From Candidatus Marimicrobium litorale (GTDB lineage: Bacteria > Pseudomonadota > Gammaproteobacteria > Pseudomonadales > Halieaceae): 64,000 bases of DNA. The notes under the pieces were generated by a model. The model did not search any database, was not told where the DNA came from, and saw only the letters and a program-made list of their open reading frames with translations. The translations under genes were made by a program, and so were the position numbers. Where the stretch lies: positions 3,286,001 through 3,350,000 of the forward strand of contig NZ_SHNO01000001.1 in the NCBI RefSeq assembly GCF_026262645.1, written 5' to 3'. Shown here one piece after another: positions 29,587 through 37,721 of this stretch (its first letter is position 1; the number at the start of each line of letters is the position of its first letter).

Positions 29587-29834
29587 AAGCGCAAATGAGC
29601 ATAAAGTAGGCAAGCGACAGTCAGTTCATTCGCGACAAAAATCGACTGACACGTGAGCTGGCTATTAGTCACTGCCACGTAACAACTTCGCGTGAGTGTA
29701 ATGAAATGAACGTAAACAAGTGCCAAAACGATAGTCTCGAGATCGTCGCTGGTACGGTGTGGGTTTGTTGTCCGGTAAATTTGGGCCAGGGAATATCACA
29801 CATACCACCATCTTTAAAGAAGAGGGGCTAGCAG

Positions 29835-30971
29835 ATGAAGCGTTTGAGGGTTTGGGCAGGAATTACAGGCTTCTGCGTACTGTGTGCTGTGCTAAGCGGT
29901 TGCAGTGATAGCAGTGATAACGGTAATAGTGGCATCGAATCCTCCGTAGCAATGAATCAGGTTCAATACCTGGGCACACACAATAGTTATAAGCAGTTAC
30001 TGCGGCGAGACCTGTTTGAGATTCTTACCAGCGTCGTTCCAGATGTTGCGAGGACTTTGGACTACGGGCATCCGCCACTTGCAGAACAGTTTACGTCGCA
30101 AGGTATACGCCAAATTGAACTAGACGTTTTTTACGATCCGAAGGGAGGCCTCTATTCGAATCGGCAGGCGCTGGTTTTGGTGGGCGAAGAGCCGGCATCA
30201 GGTATTCCTGCACTGAATGAGCCTGGATTGAAGGTTCTGCATGTACAGGAAATCGACTACGAGACATCGTGCTATACCTTTGTAGCCTGTCTCAAGGAGA
30301 TCAGGAACTGGTCAAACGATAACCCGGGTCATCTGCCCATACTGGTCTTGGTCGAGGCGAAAGATGCTGTGATTGACGACCCCCTTGGTCTTGGTTTCGC
30401 CATTCCTCTGGCATTCGATGCTGCCGCGCTTGACGCCATTGATGATGAGGTTTTGTCGGTTTTCAGTGCGGAGAGCCTTATTACCCCTGACTGGGTCAGG
30501 GGGCAGCGAGCGACCCTGGAAGAGGCGATTCTAGCCGATGGCTGGCCAAGCCTTGGTCAGGCCAGAGGTCGCGTCATGTTTGCACTAGACAACGGGGGTG
30601 CCACCAGAGATAACTATATTGAAGGTCACGCATCGCTGGCCGGACGAGTGTTGTTCACTGACTCCGAACCAGGTACGCCTGAGGCGGCTTTTATCAAGAA
30701 AAACGACCCTGCAGATTATACGGCGATTCAGGAACTGGTAAGGCTCAACTATATGGTGCGCGCGCGAGCGGACGCTGACACCGACCAAGCGCGCACCGGA
30801 GATACCACACGCAGGGACACGGCGCTGTTGTCAGGTGCGCAATGGATCAGCACCGATTACCCCGTGGCCGACACGCGCTTCACTGATTACAAGGTCAGTA
30901 TTCCGGGAGGCAATATCGCTCGCTGCAATCCCGTGAATTTGCCCTCAGACTGTCAAGACTCGGACCTGTAA
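29835..30971 (+). CDS. PI-PLC-like phosphodiesterase lipoprotein (Ca2+-dependent type)
   Basis: 378 residues; AGAGGGG 8 bases before ATG. Lipobox L-S-G-C23 then SDSSD. The mature part matches the phosphatidylinositol-specific phospholipase C1-like, Ca2+-dependent family: Y-L-G-T-H49-N-S-Y near the start, I-R-Q-I-E-L-D-V-F-Y, L-H-V-Q-E-I-D, and V-E-A-K-D. The two-histidine/acidic set is plausible, but the substrate is not necessarily phosphatidylinositol in a bacterium. Together with the GDPD lipoprotein it points to surface-attached phosphodiester scavenging. The MFS gene begins 36 bp later. Confidence 0.82.
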   Translation: MKRLRVWAGITGFCVLCAVLSGCSDSSDNGNSGIESSVAMNQVQYLGTHNSYKQLLRRDLFEILTSVVPDVARTLDYGHPPLAEQFTSQGIRQIELDVFYDPKGGLYSNRQALVLVGEEPASGIPALNEPGLKVLHVQEIDYETSCYTFVACLKEIRNWSNDNPGHLPILVLVEAKDAVIDDPLGLGFAIPLAFDAAALDAIDDEVLSVFSAESLITPDWVRGQRATLEEAILADGWPSLGQARGRVMFALDNGGATRDNYIEGHASLAGRVLFTDSEPGTPEAAFIKKNDPADYTAIQELVRLNYMVRARADADTDQARTGDTTRRDTALLSGAQWISTDYPVADTRFTDYKVSIPGGNIARCNPVNLPSDCQDSDL

Positions 30972-31007
30972 TAAACAGCGAACCCCGGCGTTACTCGTAT
31001 TCAGGGT

Positions 31008-32321
31008 ATGACAAATAAAGCCGACGCTATCGTCTCCTCCAAATGGCCCTTTGATGTACGCCGCATGCCTTTTTACTACGGCTGGGCCATTTGGCTATGC
31101 AGCACTGTAGGTATCCTTGTCTCGATACCCGGTCAAACTATGGGCATGGCTGTTTTCACGGACCACTTCATTGACGCATTTGGACTGAGCCGTACGCAGC
31201 TGTCACTGGCCTACCTCGTCGGTACGGTGGGGTCATCCCTTTTCCTGACGCGCGCTGGGCGTTGGTACGACCGGCTAGGGGGCCGTTTGATGGTGGCGCT
31301 GTCCAGCACTCTGCTGGGCTTAATGGTCGTCTATATCGCAGTCGCAGACTCTATCGCCGCCCGTTTCGGCGGTGGCGTACTGGTTAGTTTTTCGGCGATC
31401 ACCGTGGGCTATTTCGGTGTGCGCTTTCTCGGACAGGGCGTACTGACCTCTGCCTCGCGCAATGTACTATTGGTCTGGTTTGAGAAGCGGCGGGGACTTG
31501 TGACTAGTGCCAGGGGCACGTTTGTGAGCTTCGGCTTTGCGATCGCGCCGCTAGTGCTTGCGTGGATGATTGCCAATGGCGGCTGGCGAGAGGCTCTCTG
31601 GGAATTGGCGCTGATTTGCCTTTTCTTCGCCGCGATTGCGTTACTGCTGCTGCGGGACAACCCTGCATCCTGCGGTGTGCTGATAGACGGCCACAGCGAT
31701 GATAATCCGCCGCCAAAAACCGTATTTAAGGCTAGTGCGACATTGGCTGAGGCACGGCGGACCCCGGTATTCTGGCTGGCGACGCTCGGCCTGAGTATGC
31801 ACTCCTTGTTCGCAACCGCCGTTACTTTTCACATAGTCTCAATTTTCGCTGAAGCCGGTCGAAGTCAGACAGAGGCCTTCGCCTACTTCCTCCCCGTGGC
31901 GGTGGTGTCCACCATGAGCAACCTTCTTTGCGGTTGGCTCGCCGACACCCGCTCGCTAAAACCTTTTATGGTCACCATGCTGGCCAGTTTTCTCATCGGG
32001 GCTGTGGGCCTGCTTAACCTTGCGCAGGACTGGGGCTACGTGCTGTTGGCGGCCGGGTTTGGCTTTGGAGGAGGCCTGTGGTCTGTGACCTCCAATCTTG
32101 CCTTTATTCGCAATTTTGGACCATTGCACCTCGGCGAGATCACCGGCCTGTGTACCTCTATCATGGTTTTTGCCAGTGCTATTGGCCCTGCGCTATTCAG
32201 CGTCGGCCTGGACTTGTACGGCAGCTATGCCGCTGCACAATGGCTGTGCATTGCGCTTCTAGTGGGATTACTCGCGTTTTCCTTCTTGGTCGATCAAGAA
32301 AAACCTGAACACCGCCGCTAG
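31008..32321 (+). CDS. Major facilitator superfamily transporter
   Basis: 437 residues, twelve predicted membrane helices. G-R-W-Y-D-R-L-G-G-R is the cytoplasmic loop 2-3 MFS signature, and a related G-W-L-A-D-T-R-S sits in the second half. The N-terminus Y-Y-G-W-x-I-W and the substrate-free pattern resemble oxalate/formate or monocarboxylate-type MFS members; the substrate is not predictable. A ribosome binding site is poor (AGGG abuts the ATG). Same strand and 36 bp after the PI-PLC-like gene, so possibly co-transcribed. Confidence 0.88.
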   Translation: MTNKADAIVSSKWPFDVRRMPFYYGWAIWLCSTVGILVSIPGQTMGMAVFTDHFIDAFGLSRTQLSLAYLVGTVGSSLFLTRAGRWYDRLGGRLMVALSSTLLGLMVVYIAVADSIAARFGGGVLVSFSAITVGYFGVRFLGQGVLTSASRNVLLVWFEKRRGLVTSARGTFVSFGFAIAPLVLAWMIANGGWREALWELALICLFFAAIALLLLRDNPASCGVLIDGHSDDNPPPKTVFKASATLAEARRTPVFWLATLGLSMHSLFATAVTFHIVSIFAEAGRSQTEAFAYFLPVAVVSTMSNLLCGWLADTRSLKPFMVTMLASFLIGAVGLLNLAQDWGYVLLAAGFGFGGGLWSVTSNLAFIRNFGPLHLGEITGLCTSIMVFASAIGPALFSVGLDLYGSYAAAQWLCIALLVGLLAFSFLVDQEKPEHRR

Positions 32322-32556
32322 AGGGGCGGGAAATCAGCTCAACAGCCTTCAAATCGTATGTAAGTGATCAATAGTGAGGTTCACACGCAAAAAAACTTCA
32401 CCTTACATATAATCGCCGAAAAAAAGCACACAAGCACAATCCTGCTGCTTGGCGACAACGGTGCTTCATGCGGAGTCTGTTTTTTTCAGGTGCGCCCCAT
32501 GGCAGAAAGGTTTTCGTTCTATAATACGCTAAACGCGATTTTCGAGGATGTCGCTA

Positions 32557-33801
32557 ATGATTTTGCGTGTAGTGAAAATCTTATGGGAAATATCTCTCCT
32601 GATGGTGCTGTTCGGGCTTGGTGCATGTGACGTCAATCCTGGTACCGAGAGTAGATTTGCTGTCCCGGCCGACATGGCTCAGACAACGGAGGAGCAAGAT
32701 GATCAGCAGCCGCGATACAATATCCTGCTAATTTTGGCTGACGATCTGGGCTATGACCATTACGGTTTTGCGGGCCACCCGGTCGTGAAAACTCCTTCAA
32801 TCGATGCGCTGTCGAACAGGTCGATTCGCTTTCCCGCCGCTTATGTATCCAGCGTCTGCCGTCCGACGTTTGCGACCCTGCTTACGGGCTTGCCAGAGCA
32901 CCGACATGGAACTACCTATATCGGTGGGCCACAGTTGGGTGATTTTCTCACTATCGCTGATCGTCTCACCACAGTGGGTTATCGAAGCTTTCAGGCGGGT
33001 AAGTTTTGGGAGGGGCCGCAGGCCCGTCATGGATTTACGGACAGCGCGCCGCTAGGGGGGGCCACCGGAAACAAAAAAATTGGGCGGGTCACGATCGAAC
33101 CCGTGGTTAGGTTTATGCATGATACCAGTGCGCCTTGGTTTGTCTGGTTTAGCCCACATATGCCGCACTCCCCGCACAACGCGCCAGACAGGCATAAAGC
33201 CTCTTATCGCGATGCTGAGTTGGATGACGCTACTTTAGATTACTTTGCGATGATCTCATGGTTTGACGAGGTGGTCGGGGAGCTGCTTCGAGAAGTCGAC
33301 GAAGATACAGTGATTTTATATATGGCGGATAATGGTTTTGTACAGTCGGATTGGCCGGAGGTGCCAGAGGAAAAGAGTAAGGGGTCGTCTTATGAGCGCG
33401 GTATCAGAACCCAGCTTCTCATATATCATCCAGAATACGAGGCTGTTGTGAGAACAGAGCTATCGCAGGCGGTGGACGTCACCGCTACAATTTTGGCAAT
33501 AGCCGGTGCAGATTATTCAGGTTTACCTGGAAGGGATCTCCTTGTGCCATACTCGGCAGAGGAGCCTGCCTTCGGCAGTCGTTCGTCAATATTTGCAACA
33601 GATGGAAGAGAGAGCGTTCTGGAGGAAAGGTGGATACGCGTCGGCGACTGGAAGCTGGTTGATATCGAAAATAGTGACAGCGATCGACTACATAATCTCA
33701 GTCTCGATCCCGATGAAAAATCGAATTATATCGTCAGGCCAGAACATGCATCTATATTGGCTCAACTACGATTAGAGCTCGAAAAAAAATGGAGGGAGTA
33801 G
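32557..33801 (+). CDS. Sulfatase-like hydrolase lipoprotein with variant signature
   Basis: 414 residues from ATG 32557 (GAGG 9 bases before; ATG 32548 abuts that site). Lipobox G-L-G-A-C24. Alkaline-phosphatase-superfamily sulfatase fold: metal ligands L-A-D62-D63-L-G-Y, the nucleophile segment S-S-V-C101-R-P-T-F-A-T-L-L-T-G, H-M-P-H-S-P-H, and M-A-D-N-G-F. The canonical formylglycine signature is C-x-P-S-R; here the arginine position is Phe. That may prevent recognition by the usual formylglycine-generating enzyme or mark a non-sulfatase hydrolase. A later K-L-V-D segment near the C-terminus is normal. No maturation enzyme lies nearby. Confidence 0.85.
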   Translation: MILRVVKILWEISLLMVLFGLGACDVNPGTESRFAVPADMAQTTEEQDDQQPRYNILLILADDLGYDHYGFAGHPVVKTPSIDALSNRSIRFPAAYVSSVCRPTFATLLTGLPEHRHGTTYIGGPQLGDFLTIADRLTTVGYRSFQAGKFWEGPQARHGFTDSAPLGGATGNKKIGRVTIEPVVRFMHDTSAPWFVWFSPHMPHSPHNAPDRHKASYRDAELDDATLDYFAMISWFDEVVGELLREVDEDTVILYMADNGFVQSDWPEVPEEKSKGSSYERGIRTQLLIYHPEYEAVVRTELSQAVDVTATILAIAGADYSGLPGRDLLVPYSAEEPAFGSRSSIFATDGRESVLEERWIRVGDWKLVDIENSDSDRLHNLSLDPDEKSNYIVRPEHASILAQLRLELEKKWRE

Positions 33802-33887
33802 TGTGCTAGAGACAATGACAGCACTTGCGCGCTTATTGAAACACTCGATTTGAAGTATCAGCCACCACGATCAAGGTAGCCAATGTC

Positions 33888-34427
33888 GTGAAACTCAAGC
33901 TCTTACTGCCCATTATTCTCGTTGCCGCGCTCCTGTTTGAGATATTGCATTTTTTGGGGTCGGCTCGTGTTGCGCCGTTGTATACCATCCATACGAGCAT
34001 AGCTTTGCCAGCTAATCTACCAGACAGCTGGAACGTGCTGACAGATTTCGCGGAGTATCCAAATTGGAACCCCTACCTGACTCGAGTCGAAGGACGTTTT
34101 TTAGTTGGCGAAAAAGTGTTCTTTACGCTGGTCGATAAAAATTTCGCTGATCCGTTGAATCTCAGTGCTACGCTTGGCGAGGTTTCACCCAATAAGCGTT
34201 TTTTTTGGACAGGCCGGGCGGGTATACAGGGCCTCTTTGATACCAAACATGTTTTCGAATTGGTTTCTTCAAATGAGGGTGCCAGCGTGCTCCATCATTA
34301 TGAGGAGTTTAGAGGTCTCATCCCGGCGATATTGCCCGACAGGGAAAGGCGCTCTGCAAATACGCGAGCAGCGTTCGAGCGCATGAATCATGCGCTGTAT
34401 CTGCAATTAAAGGATCCTGACAGCTAG
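33888..34427 (+). CDS. SRPBCC/START-like lipid-binding-fold protein
   Basis: 179 residues beginning with GTG 33888. An N-terminal membrane anchor or signal (about 4-22) is followed by an SRPBCC (polyketide-cyclase-like) domain: W-N-V-L-T-D-F-A-E-Y-P-N-W-N-P-Y, then G-x-x-V-x-F-x-L, F-W-T-G-R-A-G, and the final helix R-A-A-F-E-R-M-N-H-A-L. Ligand unknown. Confidence 0.82.
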   Translation: MKLKLLLPIILVAALLFEILHFLGSARVAPLYTIHTSIALPANLPDSWNVLTDFAEYPNWNPYLTRVEGRFLVGEKVFFTLVDKNFADPLNLSATLGEVSPNKRFFWTGRAGIQGLFDTKHVFELVSSNEGASVLHHYEEFRGLIPAILPDRERRSANTRAAFERMNHALYLQLKDPDS

Positions 34428-34609
34428 AGTTACGGTCTCGAAACAAATAGTCCTGACCCGGCATGGTGTTGTATTTTCTCGACTGATTTTTTCCAAGGTA
34501 CGGCACGTAGAGACAGGGTTTAGGAGAATCGATTATCGACTTTCCCAAGGCGGAGTGATGATTAAGTTTAGCTGCTTCAGAAATGAAACAGCTACTGTCT
34601 CAAGAAGCG

Positions 34610-34921
34610 CTAGGACATACCCATGGTAAAGCTTCGAGTCATCGCCAGCATTGCGTCGGCCTGAAGGTCATCTCGCAACTTGTCCAGTTCACCTCCGTCA
34701 AGCCATACGCCATGACAACTCGGACAACGGTCTATCAGCACCATATGCGCAATTTCTTTTTGCATCACTGAATTGTCTACCGGGCAATGGCGAGCATTTT
34801 CCTCAGTGGCATCGAGAATAAGCGCCATTTCAGTAACGCAGGCGTCACAGACAGGCTTACCCTGTTCTTCGTTCCTTGTTTTTTGACCGCAGCGGTCACA
34901 TTTAGGTGCGAATAAAGACAT
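34610..34921 (-). CDS. Zinc-ribbon protein (zf-TFIIB type), third gene of the channel operon
   Basis: 103 residues from ATG 34921; GGAG 8 bases before. Two metal-binding parts: C8-x-x-C11 with C25-x-x-C28, and C46 with C66-P-x-C69-H-G-V-W-L-D-G-G-E-L, the zf-TFIIB signature. The C-terminus is methionine-rich. Starts 25 bp after the pLGIC stop, same strand, so likely in one transcript. Possible roles are chaperone or regulator; nothing in sequence decides. Confidence 0.82.
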   Translation of the reverse strand: MSLFAPKCDRCGQKTRNEEQGKPVCDACVTEMALILDATEENARHCPVDNSVMQKEIAHMVLIDRCPSCHGVWLDGGELDKLRDDLQADAMLAMTRSFTMGMS

Positions 34922-34946
34922 GATTTTTCTCCATTTTAAGGTGTAT

Positions 34947-36080
34947 CTAGTAGGTTGACGTCCATGTAAGTACAGCCACGGCAGCAAATGCAGCTACAGA
35001 GACGCACTGGAAGATAAAGTCCACCTTGTCGATTCGCTCCATGGCGGCCGCTTTTTCATCGTCTTTCGCTTTAGTATAGACGTTAGTGCCCCACGTAAAC
35101 AAAGCGAAAAGCCCCATCGCGATCATATAACTGCAGGCAAAAAGTTGATCGAGAAACGTAAGATAGGGCAATGACGGTAAATCGTCATGGTATGCCTGCT
35201 GCAGGAAGATCAGGGTAAGTAGTGCTGTAGATGGAATGGCTAGCCGCACATCTCCCAAGGAACCGGCCACTGCTGGCGAAAGTAAAACAACCGACATCAC
35301 AATAATCAGAGGTAGAACCCAATTTACAAATGCACTCCAATAATCAGAGCGATAAATAATTTCCAGTCGCGCCTGGCTTTGCTCGGGCTGATACCACGAG
35401 CCAAACTTTGACGGATAACGGTGAATATAGCTTTTCAGCACCGCTCCTTTTAGTTGATAGCCACTGAGATCTCCAGACATGCCAAGAAAGCCATTTTGAT
35501 GATGATGCGGATACAGCAATGTTTGCTCATATTTATTTGACATCTCATCGGGCGCGATCTCTGTGACAATAGGAAGTATCAGGGCATCAAAAGGGTCGCG
35601 ATGAAAATTCACTTCATCGTCGTAAAAACGACTCGAGAATCGATAGCGCTGATAGTAGCGTCCAGCAGATAGAGTCACCGGTTCATCGGTAACGGGTTCA
35701 AACGTAGAGTCCCAGCTCTCAATGCGATTGACAAGGCGTATTAAACGACCCGGAGGTATACCCTTTTCCACCATCAGTCGCTGGGTTTGTGACGACCATT
35801 CGAGCCAGACATAACCGTCGGCAGAAAAGGTACGGGATTGTAGTGATAGCTCATACACTTTATCGACGTGTATCCCGTAGTACATAATCTGCTGATCGTC
35901 CCGTACCAGGGCGATATCAGCTTGAGGCTCAACAGACTCTTCGAGTTCGTCAAGGACAACGGTCCTCGGCTTTATATCTAACCCCTCCCGGGAGGTACTC
36001 AACCAGAGGCTGAACAGTGCGGTGATAATTAAGAGAATAGGCAAAAGCCGCCAAAGGACGCGTCCACTTGAGCCAGACAT
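34947..36080 (-). CDS. Pentameric ligand-gated ion channel (pLGIC) homologue
   Basis: 377 residues; inner-membrane ion channel family related to GLIC/ELIC and animal Cys-loop receptors. The extra N-terminal helix (about 8-28) precedes an extracellular/periplasmic beta-sandwich (31-245) with V-W-L-E-W (beta-2 region) and the pro-loop R161-D-P-F-D165. Four C-terminal helices: M1 251-273 (with N-W-V-L-P), M2 278-298, M3 312-332, M4 354-374. M2 reads G-D277-V-R279-L-A-I-P-S-T-A-L-L288-T; counting R279 as 0', Leu is at 9' (hydrophobic gate) and Asp at -2', where acidic residues favour cations. The M2-M3 loop has L-P-S-L-P-Y-L-T, like the L-P-x-x-P-Y-M-T of GLIC. ATG lies 2 bp after the binding-protein stop; a TTG at 36086 would overlap it. 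Confidence 0.9.
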   Translation of the reverse strand: MSGSSGRVLWRLLPILLIITALFSLWLSTSREGLDIKPRTVVLDELEESVEPQADIALVRDDQQIMYYGIHVDKVYELSLQSRTFSADGYVWLEWSSQTQRLMVEKGIPPGRLIRLVNRIESWDSTFEPVTDEPVTLSAGRYYQRYRFSSRFYDDEVNFHRDPFDALILPIVTEIAPDEMSNKYEQTLLYPHHHQNGFLGMSGDLSGYQLKGAVLKSYIHRYPSKFGSWYQPEQSQARLEIIYRSDYWSAFVNWVLPLIIVMSVVLLSPAVAGSLGDVRLAIPSTALLTLIFLQQAYHDDLPSLPYLTFLDQLFACSYMIAMGLFALFTWGTNVYTKAKDDEKAAAMERIDKVDFIFQCVSVAAFAAVAVLTWTSTY

Positions 36081-36082
36081 GT

Positions 36083-37357
36083 TCAAGGGCCTACATCCTG
36101 TTCATCGCTATAGAAACGCGCAGCATCAGGTCTGGATTGCGTCCAATCACAGCGGTAGCCCTCGTTTGCAGGCAGGAGTTGCGACCAGGTCCTCGGTTCG
36201 ATCACTCCAGCATCGAACACAACGCTGAATTGACCGTCCGACTGCACTTCACCAATGTAAGCGCGCTTACGTAAATGATGATTCTTTGCTACCTCAACGC
36301 GACCATGGGGAGCATCGAAGGTCGTACCGATAAGTTTTTCTCGGACACGATCGGGAGACGTGCTCCCCGCCCTTGCCGCCGCCTGAGCCCATAAGTGAAC
36401 CATCGTATAGGCAGCCTCGGCGGGGTCATTTGTAACTCTATGCACTCCATGCATCGCTTTGAAATTACTCGTAAACGACTTGGAAGCCGGAGTCTCTATC
36501 GCTTGGAAAAAATTCCAGGTGGCAAGAGACCCCTCGAGGTAGTGAGCTCCAATCGCGTTCACTTCTTCTTCAGATACGGAGAAGCTCATTACCGTATAAT
36601 TGTGCTCCGGTGTCACTCCCAGTGCAGATGCTTCTTGGAAAAATGCTACGTTGGAGTCGCCATTTATCGTATTAATGATGACGCCTCCCTCGGGAAGAGC
36701 TGTTTTTATTGCCTGGACTGTTTCCGTCAGGTTTTGATCGCCCAATGGCACATAGCGCTCCGCCACAATGGTTCCCCCTGCCCGCAACACCTGTCGAGAG
36801 ATAATTCTATTAACAGTATGCGGATAAACATAATCGGAGCCGACCAGAAAAAAACGATCACCTCTATTTTGCAGCAGCCAGTCTATGGCGGGGCCGGCCT
36901 GCTGATTGGGCGTTGCTCCCGCGTAAAATACATAATCGGAGCACTCTTCTCCCTCGTATTGCAGGGGGTAAAATAGCAAGTGTTCACGGGATTCGATAAC
37001 AGGTAGCATTGCTTTGCGGCTACTTGAGCTCCAGCCGCCGAAGATCACCTCAACCTTGCTCACATCGATAAGTTTTTCAGCTTTTTGAGCGAACGTGGGC
37101 CAATCGGACTCACCATCCTCTTCTACGGCAACAATGCGCAGGCGTTTGTTGTCTATCATCAGACCGCCAGCCATATTGATTTCACTGATCGCCAGCAACT
37201 CAGCTTCTGCTACCGTATTCTCAGAAATAGAAAGCGTGCCAGTGCGAGAGTGCAACAGGCCAACAAGAACCTCGCCATCGAAGCTGCGCGCAGGAGGCAC
37301 AGCTTCTTGGCAGGCCAAGCAAAATATCAAGCACGTAACGAGAAACAGATAACGCAT
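36083..37357 (-). CDS. Urea/amide-type ABC substrate-binding lipoprotein
   Basis: 424 residues from ATG 37357, which gives a compact lipoprotein signal (lipobox C-L-A-C16); longer in-frame starts to 37414 exist and the ribosome binding site is weak. Type I periplasmic-binding fold like UrtA/AmiC/FmdD: V-G-L-L-H-S-R-T-G-T near the N-terminus (ligand loop), A-x-x-E-I-N-x-x-G-G-L, I-F-G-G-W-S-S-S-S-R-K-A, F-Y-P-L-Q-Y-E-G, N-Q-Q, and F-L-V-G-S-D-Y-V-Y-P. These closely follow urea/short-chain amide binders. No ABC permease or ATPase genes are adjacent; instead the next gene is a pLGIC homologue 2 bp on. That suggests it delivers ligand to, or senses for, the channel. Confidence 0.9.
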   Translation of the reverse strand: MRYLFLVTCLIFCLACQEAVPPARSFDGEVLVGLLHSRTGTLSISENTVAEAELLAISEINMAGGLMIDNKRLRIVAVEEDGESDWPTFAQKAEKLIDVSKVEVIFGGWSSSSRKAMLPVIESREHLLFYPLQYEGEECSDYVFYAGATPNQQAGPAIDWLLQNRGDRFFLVGSDYVYPHTVNRIISRQVLRAGGTIVAERYVPLGDQNLTETVQAIKTALPEGGVIINTINGDSNVAFFQEASALGVTPEHNYTVMSFSVSEEEVNAIGAHYLEGSLATWNFFQAIETPASKSFTSNFKAMHGVHRVTNDPAEAAYTMVHLWAQAAARAGSTSPDRVREKLIGTTFDAPHGRVEVAKNHHLRKRAYIGEVQSDGQFSVVFDAGVIEPRTWSQLLPANEGYRCDWTQSRPDAARFYSDEQDVGP

Positions 37358-37721
37358 AAGGCTGTAAATAATGTGGATAGCATTGAACATTAGCACAAAC
37401 CCCGATACAGACAATGGGACTGGCTAATATTCGTCTAATCTACATGATTTAGTGCATCGCTATTGCCGCTTTTACGATTGGATATCAGAAGCAAAATATG
37501 CAGCCAATACGCTGTCAGTAGATCTTCACCAGTGACGATAACGCTAAGCGGCTTTGTCCCCAGTTCTTTCAAGTAATATGGACGCAGACGTTAGATCACA
37601 ACACACCATCATCGCACCGTCACAAACAAATGAAGGTAATCTGGAACGCCCTATCACTGAGCGCAGATGATCGATTCGCGCCTTATTGACAGTCAGGTTT
37701 CCGGCTTAATCAGTCTAGAAA
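37358..37721. other. Intergenic region upstream of the binding-protein/channel operon
   Basis: AT-rich, no gene seen. It must hold the promoter of the minus-strand operon, but no convincing -35/-10 pair stands out by eye. Confidence 0.4.

Noticed and set aside
32364-32630. Plus-strand open frame of 88 codons before the sulfatase-like gene
   Set aside because: No ribosome binding site, overlaps the supported gene start in another frame.
36395-36976. Plus-strand open frame of 193 codons opposite the binding-protein gene
   Set aside because: Lies entirely antisense to a well-supported gene with clear family motifs; its translation has no recognised features.
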